From Candidatus Poseidonia sp. (GTDB taxonomy: Archaea > Thermoplasmatota > Poseidoniia > Poseidoniales > Poseidoniaceae), in assembly GCA_030827365.1 (NCBI GenBank), contig JAUREO010000011.1, forward strand, positions 1-43,967: a stretch of 43,967 nt of DNA. Direction: 5' to 3'. The position numbers were made by a program, and so were the translations under genes. Shown piece after piece: positions 1-8,600 of this stretch (the stretch's first letter is position 1; every line of letters starts with the position of its first letter). The notes under the pieces are model-generated. The model was not told the origin of the DNA. It made no database searches and saw only the letters and a list, made by a program, of their open reading frames with translations.

Positions 1-1
1 A

Positions 2-316
2 CCTTCATTATATGGAATACTTTGGTTAATCCCCATGTTGATTTTTGTTCTGGGCATCAAGAAACGGAGGAATTTAGTCAAAGAGTTGGGAATCAAGGGT
101 AAACCGAAAGTCAGGATTTGGCACTTGACAACATCCGTGAAATCAATTGAACCACTTCTAGCCATGCATACACATCATCCATCGATGGCGAAATATGTGG
201 AAATAAAATCTGAAATTCAGTCAAATTTCATTGCTACGATGTTAATCGGTGCTGCGGGCACTGCTGTAGGCGTGGGCGCTTTGACAGTGATTGCTTCTCA
301 AATGAAAAAGAAGTAG
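2..316 (+). CDS. Small membrane protein, 5' end outside window
   Basis: This reading frame is open from the window edge to the stop at 314-316, so the gene starts upstream. The visible product has about 104 residues. A hydrophobic stretch at the very start (residues about 4-17) is followed by a Lys/Arg-rich segment, and a second hydrophobic, Gly/Ala-rich helix lies near the C-terminus just before a Lys tail. It therefore looks like a two-helix membrane protein whose middle part is soluble. I recognise no family. An internal ATG at position 35 would remove the first helix, so I prefer the truncated reading. Function unknown. Confidence 0.55.
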   Translation, partial: PSLYGILWLIPMLIFVLGIKKRRNLVKELGIKGKPKVRIWHLTTSVKSIEPLLAMHTHHPSMAKYVEIKSEIQSNFIATMLIGAAGTAVGVGALTVIASQMKKK

Positions 317-338
317 ATAATGAGTTTAACATTCTCTT

Positions 339-363
339 CATGGGGTTATACTACTAACCCATG
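339..363. repeat. Inverted repeat in the 317-455 gap
   Basis: The arms CATGGGGTTA (339-348) and TAACCCATG (355-363) pair with one bulged G around a six-base spacer. The repeat lies 22 bases after the stop of the first gene and about 90 bases before the rhodanese. It could be a transcript-end hairpin or a protein-binding site; no T-run follows. A third copy of GGGTTA occurs near 385. Nothing else recognisable is in this 139-base gap. Confidence 0.35.
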
Positions 364-455
364 TGTATGAAGTGTCTATTTCCAAGGGTTAGCAGTGGGC
401 CGTATACGCCCCTACCCATGGAGATACTCAAAAAGGTCCGCCATATCGACGGCTC

Positions 456-842
456 ATGGTCAAACAACACAGCCCCCGTTTTCTCATGATTTCTCAACTC
501 GCTCGTGACCAGGTCAGCGAAATTGACATCGAAACATTTCTCGAAATGCGCAGCGATGGAGCGTCACTTGTTGTTATCGATGTTCGAGATGAATACGAAA
601 CGGCGGGGGGTTTCCTCGAGGGGGCGATTTTGATGAGCAAAGGCATTCTTGAGCGCGACATTGAGAAGCTCAACATCTCAGATGACGAGCGAATTGTGTT
701 GTATTGTGGAGGCGGCTTTCGAAGTGCAATGGCTGCAGTTTCGATGCAAACTATGGGTTGGACTAATGTGCATTCCTTATGGGGTGGATGGAGAGCGATT
801 ACTTCTGCAGGACTTCCTACGAATGTAAAATCGCAGGAATGA
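456..842 (+). CDS. Single-domain rhodanese-like sulfurtransferase
   Basis: The 128-residue product is one rhodanese domain. The N-terminal signature VVIDVRDEYE (residues about 39-48) and the active-site loop YCGGGFRS, with the candidate catalytic cysteine at C84, are both present, followed by the typical ending GW..V.SLWGGW. Family members carry a persulfide on this cysteine and move sulfur to acceptors such as cyanide, thioredoxin-like proteins or tRNA/cofactor pathways. The six-residue loop starting at the cysteine fits sulfur rather than phosphate chemistry. No signal peptide is seen, so it is probably cytoplasmic. No clear ribosome-binding site precedes the ATG; an internal ATG at 486 is an alternative start. 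Neighbours give no specific pathway. Confidence 0.85.
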   Translation: MVKQHSPRFLMISQLARDQVSEIDIETFLEMRSDGASLVVIDVRDEYETAGGFLEGAILMSKGILERDIEKLNISDDERIVLYCGGGFRSAMAAVSMQTMGWTNVHSLWGGWRAITSAGLPTNVKSQE

Positions 843-866
843 TTCCTCTTCTTCAATGGACAGACT

Positions 867-876
867 CATAAAGGGG
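867..876 (+). promoter_or_regulatory. Putative promoter element for rpl15e
   Basis: CATAAAGGGG is an A/T-rich box followed directly by a G-run, about 37 bases before the rpl15e start. Similar box-plus-G-run strings occur before rps2, nuoA and the lipoprotein gene. It was read by eye and not tested statistically. Confidence 0.3.
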
Positions 877-913
877 AGTTTAATCGGCAAGACGCTTAGA
901 AGTGGTGAATGCA

Positions 914-1516
914 ATGGTACAAGGTCTCTACCAGCATGTTCGACAAACATGGAAGCGTCCTAAAGACGTCATTCCTCACATGCACCGACAGCAACGAATG
1001 GCCGAGTGGCGACGAGAACCTGTGAACTGCAAAATCGAGCGTCCAACTCGTCTTGATGCTGCTCGACGCCTCGGATACAAGGCCAAGCAGGGCGTCGTAC
1101 TCGTCCGAACACGTGTTCGACGTGGTGGACTTCGCAAGGGTAAAGTTCACATGAAGCGAAAGCCATCAAAGGCTGGTATCTCAAAGATTACCATGGCAAA
1201 GAACACCCAGCGAATTGCTGAAGAGCGTGTGAACCGCCATTTCCCAAACCTCGAAGTTCTCAATTCCTACTGGGTTGGCCAAGATGGAAAGCACAAATAC
1301 TACGAAGTCATTCTTCTTGATACTCACCACCCTGCTATCATCAACGATAAGCAACTTGGTGTTTTTTCTGGTGCAAATGGCAAGACATCCCACCGTGGAC
1401 GTGCCTACCGTGGTATGACCTCATCTGGAAAGAAGGGTCGTGGTTTGTACAACAAGGGTAAGGGTGCAGAACAACTTCGCCCGTCCTTGAAAGCAAATCG
1501 AAACCGTGGAAAGTGA
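914..1516 (+). CDS. rpl15e: 50S ribosomal protein L15e
   Basis: The 200-residue product matches archaeal/eukaryotic L15e along its full length. The N-terminal Y-HVRQTWKRP block, the Arg/Lys-rich RVRRGGLRKGK segment, the NSYWVGQDGKHKYYEVI core and the basic C-terminal RGLYNKGKGAEQLRPS-like end are all visible. L15e is a large-subunit protein of archaea and eukaryotes, absent from bacteria, so it supports an archaeal source. I chose ATG 914 over the GTG at 902 because GGTGA at 904-908 sits five bases before it, the same spacing as in many genes of this window. A T-rich tract follows the stop. Confidence 0.97.
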   Translation: MVQGLYQHVRQTWKRPKDVIPHMHRQQRMAEWRREPVNCKIERPTRLDAARRLGYKAKQGVVLVRTRVRRGGLRKGKVHMKRKPSKAGISKITMAKNTQRIAEERVNRHFPNLEVLNSYWVGQDGKHKYYEVILLDTHHPAIINDKQLGVFSGANGKTSHRGRAYRGMTSSGKKGRGLYNKGKGAEQLRPSLKANRNRGK

Positions 1517-1521
1517 AGTTG

Positions 1522-1545
1522 GATTTTTCCGCACTTTTTTCTTCC
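1522..1545 (+). terminator. Oligo-T terminator after rpl15e
   Basis: Two T-runs, one of five and one of six, lie within 25 bases of the rpl15e stop, with no stable hairpin upstream. Archaeal RNA polymerase commonly terminates at such tracts without a stem-loop. The call rests on the T-runs and position only. Confidence 0.5.
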
Positions 1546-1590
1546 CGCATAGCGTGAATTTATTGATGGTCGTCATTTTGCCTTGCTCAT

Positions 1591-1851
1591 ATGGTGCAAG
1601 GTGTCGAGTCCCTCAACCGCTGGTCAGGGCTTGATGTCTATCTTCCAAACGGGCGCAAACTCGGTGTAGTTCACGACGCTGTTATCGATATTCAGTCGCT
1701 CAAGTGTACCCATTTGTTCGTTAAAGATACACCCGACGACCTTGTCGAAGGTGGAATACATCTTGCAGTTCCTTGGCGATGGATTCGGGCTATCAACGAT
1801 GTTGTTGTTCTGCGATGGTTTCCTCCTGTGAGGATACCAAGAGACCCCTGA
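1591..1851 (+). CDS. PRC-barrel domain protein
   Basis: This 86-residue protein is a single PRC-barrel domain. It shows a first strand with G-x-x-V (GLDVYLPNGRKLGVVHDAV), a middle strand with CTHLFVKD, and a later VPWRWIRAINDVVVL segment. PRC-barrels are small beta-barrels found in photosynthetic reaction centre H subunits and in RimM; many archaea carry free-standing copies of unknown role, sometimes linked to RNA metabolism. The gene ends nine bases before RNase Z starts, so the two are probably co-transcribed. That makes an RNA-processing link possible, but nothing in the sequence proves it. Confidence 0.7.
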   Translation: MVQGVESLNRWSGLDVYLPNGRKLGVVHDAVIDIQSLKCTHLFVKDTPDDLVEGGIHLAVPWRWIRAINDVVVLRWFPPVRIPRDP

Positions 1852-1860
1852 GGAAGAGCC

Positions 1861-2982
1861 ATGGCTATTGAAGCACATATTTTGGGAACATCGTCAGCGC
1901 GGCCAACCGCAACACGTGCCGTGAGTGGCTCAATCGTCGTGACCGATGAAGGTAATTTTGTGGTCGATGCCGGCGAAGGTTTTCAATCACGATTTGCGCA
2001 ACAACGAAAATGGCTCAAACAATATGATGCAGAATCGTCCATTCGCCCCTCCAAAATCAAGGCGATTTTTCTGACTCACGGTCATCTTGACCATACTTGG
2101 GGCGTGTTGCCCTGGTTGCAATCGATGTCGCTCGATGGCAGAACCCAACCTCTTGCCATTATCGGCCCAACAACCAGCGCTGTTGTGGAAGCTTTGGTTG
2201 ATGGCGTGATTCCAGAGGATGTGTTGTCTGTGGACCTGTATAACCAGTTCGGCTATTGGATCTCAATGGTGAATCATGAGCAACCTTTACCTTACGAATT
2301 AACCTACATTCTTGGCGACCCAACCAGTCGACGTTGGGTTCAGTTGGACACGAAGGGACATGGTAAGCTTCTCGACAAGTCCTTCAGTGAACGATTGGGT
2401 CTATCGACCATCGAAATCGAGGCTTTTCCAACGCTTCATTCCGTACCTTCCTGTGCTTGGTCCATCACACAACAGCAACGTCAAGGAGCATTCGATAGAA
2501 ATCGAGCAGGGGAACTACAACTCGACGAGCATCAAAAGTCGGCCTTATCTGCTGGTCATGATATCGAACACGAGGGAACAATGTTGCTTGCTTCTACCTT
2601 CCGAGGCCCACCAAAGCCAGCATTGCGCCTTGTCGTGTCAGGTGACACCGCAGAATGTTCACCCTCACTTGCAAGCATTGAATCCTGCAATGTGCTTATC
2701 CATGAAGCAACGTTTATTGACGAACAGCAGGATGTTGCCGATGCCTTTTTGCATTCTACCTCACGAGGTGCTATGAAAACGGCGAGGAGCATGAATGCCC
2801 AGGCTCTGTGTTTGACCCACTACAGCAACCGTCTGAGTGAAACAGATGTCCTTATCCAAGAAGCAGAAGCCGAGTGTCCCGATATTGTCGTCACCGCGGC
2901 AGATGACCACGACAGAATTTATGTCGATGATTCAGGCGAAGTCGTTCACAAATATTGGAACGGCAATGGTTGGATGAATTGA
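1861..2982 (+). CDS. rnz: Ribonuclease Z, tRNA 3'-end endonuclease
   Basis: The 373-residue protein is a metallo-beta-lactamase-fold nuclease of the RNase Z/ElaC type. The N-terminal LGTSSARPT..R, the zinc motif HGHLDH (H73, H75, D77, H78), the LHSVPSCAW segment, SGDT with D262, HEAT with H281, and the closing LTHYSNR with H320 are all present and in family order. RNase Z removes the 3' trailer from tRNA precursors in the cytoplasm. It is somewhat longer than typical bacterial copies of about 300 residues; the extra length lies mostly between residues 120 and 230. The start ATG follows a GAGGAAGAG purine stretch and is nine bases after the PRC-barrel gene. Confidence 0.88.
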   Translation: MAIEAHILGTSSARPTATRAVSGSIVVTDEGNFVVDAGEGFQSRFAQQRKWLKQYDAESSIRPSKIKAIFLTHGHLDHTWGVLPWLQSMSLDGRTQPLAIIGPTTSAVVEALVDGVIPEDVLSVDLYNQFGYWISMVNHEQPLPYELTYILGDPTSRRWVQLDTKGHGKLLDKSFSERLGLSTIEIEAFPTLHSVPSCAWSITQQQRQGAFDRNRAGELQLDEHQKSALSAGHDIEHEGTMLLASTFRGPPKPALRLVVSGDTAECSPSLASIESCNVLIHEATFIDEQQDVADAFLHSTSRGAMKTARSMNAQALCLTHYSNRLSETDVLIQEAEAECPDIVVTAADDHDRIYVDDSGEVVHKYWNGNGWMN

Positions 2983-3028
2983 AGCAGACGGGCAAATATT
3001 TGAAAGCAAAAACGATGAAGCCAATCTC

Positions 3029-5623
3029 ATGCGAATAGCCGTAGGGTTGCTCATCGTTGTGACATTGACCCTTTCTGCTCTTTCGCCATTGGCTTCAGCA
3101 GAGGGACGGGCGGTACCAACTTGTCAGACGTTGGAAATCACATTGATACCATCGATTATCGATGTTGATGACGGGGCATGCATCAAGATTGAACTGGGTC
3201 CACTTGAATCAGGTTCTGTGCATGAGTTTGAATTCATCATCGTTGATGACGCAATTGACATCCTGTTCTTTGATGAGAATACAATCCAAGTCTACGAACT
3301 TGGTCAATCGTATAGGGCAGCATTTGACCAAACAACTTCAACAGAATCTGCCAATGGGTCTCTTGAATTCCACTGGCAGGTTCCTCCGTCCATCTCGCCC
3401 AAAGAATGGTTCATCGTACTCGATAATTTAGCCCATGACGGAGATGGTGGTCAAGGTGACCAAGGTGGGGTGACAAGTAAAGTTGGCCTAGAGTGGCAAC
3501 AAAGTTCAGATTCCTATTGGACACCGTTTCATAATCTTGTCAAAGTGAACAGCGATGATTTCCATGTTCTTCTCACACCCAATGATGCAAAGTACGATGC
3601 TGGTACTGTGGTTGTTGTTTCGATGTGGGGACTTGATGGCATCGGCGACCTTTTCATCCAAACTTCTTCGATGCATTCAACGTACATTGCAGGTGAGGTC
3701 GGCATTCAATATGTGACTGGAGGGGCTGTTCAAGGTGTCTCAAATACCGCTTCGTTGACCTATGTGATTCCTTCAGATTTGGATGGCCAAGGTCTGTATT
3801 TTGTGCTGGACAACACCGACTCACCACTTGGGGGAGGCGATGGTTCCACACTCCTTCGTTCAACGATTCGAATCGAACTCTCCCCGCCACTTCACCCTAT
3901 TTTAGATGCGAGTACAACACTTGCTTCGACCGATGAGGTTGTCACAATGAGTGCGGCAAACACGCCAAACGCCCTTGGACAAATCGAATCATACTCATGG
4001 GATTTTGACCATCTCATCGATACCAACGGTGATGGAAATTACACCAACGATATCAACGCCGTAGGTGAAAGTAGTCAAACTACGTGGCCGACTCCGGGAA
4101 CAAAAATCGTAACATTGTATGCACTTGCCGTCGATGGAAGGAGAGTATCCGTGAGCCAAAATATCACCGTTGAAGACAACGAGGCACCGAACGCAATCAT
4201 TGGCTCTTCAGCCGTGTGGGTCAATCCCGTGTTCCGCCAGTTATGGGGTCAAAGTGAATCCTACACGTGTCTTGACAGCACCGATAATATCGCCGTCACT
4301 CAATGTGTTTGGTCACTCGACAGTGAAGATATTGAAGGAAATTTTTCAATCACGCTGAGTTGGGATTTGATTGGATCACATATCTTGAATGTGGTTGTCT
4401 ATGATGAAGCAATGAACCAAGATAACGTATCAATTTCCATCCAAGTTGTTGATACCACCATACCAAGCATTTCAAACGCGAGCCTTGATGGCCTTCCCAA
4501 GAAAGCAATCCTTGATTCAGCTGTACGATTTCAGGTCGATGCCAACGATGCTTACGATGACATTGGTATGTTACGAGTTCATTGGGACCTCAGCCCAAAT
4601 ATTGATGCCGATGGAAATGGAAATCCAAGAGATGACGCCGACTATCTCGGGTTTAACCCACGAATCGCCTTTGATTCTGAGGGTCTCAAAGACCTCGTCG
4701 TCACCGTGTTTGACCAGTCAAATAATTCTCAATCATATGCATTTTCAGTGAATGTCGAAGTTCCTGAAACAACAACTTCAAACACAGGTCAAATGATTGT
4801 CACAGGCATCATTGTTCTCCTCGTCGCTGGACTTGTGGTCCTTGGTGTGTTTCGAATGAGGGAGTTAAACCGAGCAAAGCAATTGTTGATGCAAGCAGGT
4901 CTACCCGAAGAGGAAGCGCTGTTACGTATCGAAATGGTTCGACAACAGCGAAAGATCACCCCATTGTCTCGGGCTGAATACATCGCAGGTCTCGATTTGG
5001 GCCAAGTCCGTACTCGTGCTGAAGTAGAGGAAGAAGAACGAAGGAAGGAAATTGAAGGCATTTATGGGTCTTCAACTCAATCCGCTGCAGCCCCCTCTCA
5101 AGAAACCATGTATCAACCACAACAAACTGCGTCCATGTATCAACCAAAACAATCGATGTCAATGGGTGCTACCACAGCGGCTTCTGAGGCTGCCGATTTG
5201 CTTGGTGTTCAAATCAATCAACCGACCCAGTCCACTCAGGTTCAACCACTTGCAGGATTTGAAGACCTCTTTGATGAAGAACCTTCGATGCCTTCAACCC
5301 AACCAACGCCGACTGCGTCAGAATTGTTGTTTGAAGAAGACGATGATGACATTGCCCCACCCCCATCGACTAAATCCAAAGTTTCACTTCCTGATTCGTT
5401 CATTGTGACCAAGCAGCAAGCCGAACCTCAACCCGTTACCTCTTTCGAGCAGTCTATTGTTCAGCCTACGTCGAGTGATTTACCGCTATCAAGTCAGCAA
5501 GTCCGAACAGTTGTCCACCAATGCACCGTGTGTTCGGTTCGATTTGAAATTGAGATTCCCAATCACTTGCAGCGTGTGCTCGTGGAGTGTCCATCATGTC
5601 ATGAGGACCAAACGCTTTCTTGA
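3029..5623 (+). CDS. Secreted PKD-type protein with anchor and zinc-ribbon tail
   Basis: The 864-residue product starts with a signal peptide (hydrophobic residues about 4-20, then LASA-EG). The outer part is beta-rich; a PKD-like domain with YSWDFD lies around residues 300-385 and another Ig/PKD-like unit around 480-575. Two Asp/Asn/Gly-rich loops (for example DTNGDGNYTND) look like calcium sites. One membrane helix spans about residues 585-610. The roughly 250-residue intracellular tail is charged, then Gln/Pro/Ser-rich with acidic FEDLFDEE and LLFEEDDDD patches, and ends in a zinc ribbon (C832, C835, C854, C857). No enzymatic domain is recognised; an adhesion or envelope-structural role with an inward-facing interaction tail is an inference. 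Confidence 0.75.
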   Translation: MRIAVGLLIVVTLTLSALSPLASAEGRAVPTCQTLEITLIPSIIDVDDGACIKIELGPLESGSVHEFEFIIVDDAIDILFFDENTIQVYELGQSYRAAFDQTTSTESANGSLEFHWQVPPSISPKEWFIVLDNLAHDGDGGQGDQGGVTSKVGLEWQQSSDSYWTPFHNLVKVNSDDFHVLLTPNDAKYDAGTVVVVSMWGLDGIGDLFIQTSSMHSTYIAGEVGIQYVTGGAVQGVSNTASLTYVIPSDLDGQGLYFVLDNTDSPLGGGDGSTLLRSTIRIELSPPLHPILDASTTLASTDEVVTMSAANTPNALGQIESYSWDFDHLIDTNGDGNYTNDINAVGESSQTTWPTPGTKIVTLYALAVDGRRVSVSQNITVEDNEAPNAIIGSSAVWVNPVFRQLWGQSESYTCLDSTDNIAVTQCVWSLDSEDIEGNFSITLSWDLIGSHILNVVVYDEAMNQDNVSISIQVVDTTIPSISNASLDGLPKKAILDSAVRFQVDANDAYDDIGMLRVHWDLSPNIDADGNGNPRDDADYLGFNPRIAFDSEGLKDLVVTVFDQSNNSQSYAFSVNVEVPETTTSNTGQMIVTGIIVLLVAGLVVLGVFRMRELNRAKQLLMQAGLPEEEALLRIEMVRQQRKITPLSRAEYIAGLDLGQVRTRAEVEEEERRKEIEGIYGSSTQSAAAPSQETMYQPQQTASMYQPKQSMSMGATTAASEAADLLGVQINQPTQSTQVQPLAGFEDLFDEEPSMPSTQPTPTASELLFEEDDDDIAPPPSTKSKVSLPDSFIVTKQQAEPQPVTSFEQSIVQPTSSDLPLSSQQVRTVVHQCTVCSVRFEIEIPNHLQRVLVECPSCHEDQTLS

Positions 5624-5641
5624 TTGGGTCGAGAATTAGCG

Positions 5642-5649
5642 TTTTTTTT
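5642..5649 (+). terminator. T8 terminator tract
   Basis: Eight consecutive T bases lie 18 bases after the stop of the PKD-type protein gene. This fits archaeal T-tract termination. It also argues against the in-frame TTG at 5624 being the start of the next gene, since such a message would run across the terminator. Confidence 0.5.
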
Positions 5650-5698
5650 GATACGGCAATGCAAATGTTTCTCAAAGGAAGAGGTACGTCATCGTATT

Positions 5699-8600
5699 AT
5701 GCATGAGCGGAAGCCACGCCTTCTCGTCAAGGGCTTGACGGGAAAAAACGACCACCGTGGCCTATCTATCTTCCTTGTCTGCCTTTTTTTGGCTGCAATC
5801 GCCCACCCGGCGAGTGCAGACTTGTCGGTCAAGCGGGATGACTTCGGTGTTCTCGATGCTTTGGCAGACACGCTTGAAAAGCGAAAAAACAGTGGAGAGT
5901 CCGTTGTTGCGGTCAACGGTGCAACACAAGCACTTGCCATAGTCGATAGCAATGCTCGTATCGTACAAGGTGGAGATGCTATCGTTGACGCACAGGAATT
6001 TTTGAACGATATGGAATTAAGGCAAACCACACCTTTGGTCGAACAACATCCGCGACCGTACCAATTTTTACTCGATTCAACGACCCAACCAAATGGTCTA
6101 CCTGCAAATTTGTGGCAAACCTTGTTTTCAGTTGAAAACTTTGGAATTTCAAATCTCCTGGGTTTTGGCTTGAATACTTATGTTATTTACATGAATTTTT
6201 CATCCCGAAACAATGGACCAACCTACGAAGCGTGGGATTATGGAACATTTACAGGAGAACTTATTGTAGGTGCCGATTTGGTGTTGTTTGAGAATTACAT
6301 TGACGTTGATGGCGACACGGAAGATGATGTTTCAGTTGCTCTTACCTTGAATGGACTCAGCACATTTGGAGAAGGCTGGGGCGTAGAATTTTCAGATGGC
6401 ATTATTCCTGTTATCGATGAATTGTGGGTCAGCCCTACCTTCCAATGGGAAGTTGATGTCATCAATCCCGATGATATTCTATGGGAAAATTTAGAGCGGC
6501 TCGAAGTCTCAATGATGAAAGGCTTAGCCTTTGATATCACACTTTCCAACGCTGAATCTTACGCCATTGTTGTGGACACTACGTTTACTCAACCACCGCA
6601 CGAAGCGAGTGTTGGTGTTGGCTTAGAAAAAATGACGTTTAATGTCAATGGGGTATTTACAAGCATAGCACAACTTGCACCACAACTCCTCGTCGGGAAT
6701 GTCAATTCCTCAGACCTCACTCTCACATCAATTTCTGCACCGTATTCAATTACCGTACGAAATCCAAATGCACCCGGCACATCAAGACAAACCGATTGCG
6801 AAGATGAAACACATTACGATGCCATCGCAGACCACGGGGCCTTGAGTCGTGACCATAAATGTGCACTTGGCATCGGGGTGGGCTACGTCCATTTCGATGA
6901 AGTGCAAGATCCAACAAATGTCGACATCCTTGAACTTGCTTATCTTGATGTAGGTTTCCATCCAGAGTATGACCGAACATTTCTACCCGAAGAAGTGGAT
7001 ATCACCTTAAGAAACGACAACCTTGGAAAGAATTCTTTTGATACCGTTGAGTTATACTCCGACACTGGAATCGATGTCTACCTGCATTATTATGAGGACA
7101 GGTCAGAGGTTCCTGAAGGCGAACTGCCTTATGGAAACATTACCGATTCAAGGGCGTGGATACGAGGATTGCCTTCTGGAACGATGCATGAAGATGAAAT
7201 AGAAGCAATTTTTACGATGATTGGTGAAGAGCCAACCAATGAGAATCTACCTGGTGATTTACCAAGCCGTTTGTCGATGATTATTGCCATCAAAAATTTC
7301 ACTGGTGACCAAATTGGAAATGTCAATGACCCAACACTGCCAGTGAATCCCGCCCAACCCCCAAACACGCTCATCGTGATTGCGGGCACGGAACAAATCG
7401 ATAGATTGCTCTACCATTCGACATTCAAACGAGCGGGTTACGACAGCGATTCTTCATCAATTGAACTCGATGTCGAACAACTTCCTCGTGTCATCGTGAT
7501 TCAAGGTAGTTTCACGATTCCTTCTACGGGATTAAGTCGAGTGAATTTCAACAACCCGAATCTCAACACCATTGCTCAGTTGCTCGATAACGCCTTACTC
7601 ACATTGGTTGAAATTGTCCTTGATATTGGTAGCATTCTCAATGGCCTTCCAAACGGCATTGTAGGCACAGCAGGTTCGTCTGGCGGTGAAGTTGATATTT
7701 CCTGTTGGACCCAAGTGAAACAAAGTCTACCGACCTCTTCACGTCAATCAGAATCTTTGGGTTCAATGAAGTTTGCATTTGGAAGCAGTGCCCATCCTGT
7801 GATTTCAAATTCAGACCATGTTTTACTTTCTCAAGACTCTTCAAATGAGATCGTTGTGGGCAGAATAGGTCCACAGGAACCGCTCGTACCTGTTGCGATG
7901 AGCATACGCATGTCAGGAATTACGCATTTTCGTCAATACTTTGACCCAGATACTGAAATCCGAGATATTGTGTTTGAAGGTACAAACACGGAATCTTTGT
8001 TGCTCGGCTATGTGTATCATGACGGCGATGACATTGATGATGCCATCAAACAGGCAGCCATCGTATCCAATCGGCCCAACTCACTTCGCATGACACAAAC
8101 CCCTGTATCACTTGAATATCAGGCAAATTCACCTATTGGTACCATCACATATGGTGGTTCTTCTGAAGATCAACAAAATGCGATTCGTCTCGATGGACTT
8201 CCTTCGAATTTCTCGCTCGTTCTCGGCGAAACGATTGGTTATTCAGCACAAGAACCGATGGCTTCGATTCAAATTCAAATGTCAAACGCGAGTGAACATC
8301 GAACCATGGATGGAGACCACTTCAGGTATTGGGTCAACAACGATACAAAAGAGGCGAGCCTGAGCGTACAAATTTCAAACATTACATCTGTTCAACGGTT
8401 AAGTCCGCTCGTACCGGGTTCAACTGGTCCAGAAGGAAATTCAATCATCGAGCTTGAACGTTCTTCTTCCGCACCATTTTCAGTGCTCTTTGAGGATGAG
8501 AGCGTGTACGAAAATCCATTCTTAGGTCTGAATGGGAAAGTGCACATCAACCCATTGCCAGCCGATATCTCGCTCGCATTTCCGAGTGGTCTCAATTCAA

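Noticed and set aside
5624-5698. Upstream extension of the giant orphan protein from TTG 5624
   Set aside because: It would run across a T8 terminator tract and adds Cys/Lys-rich residues before a normal signal peptide. ATG 5699 fits better.
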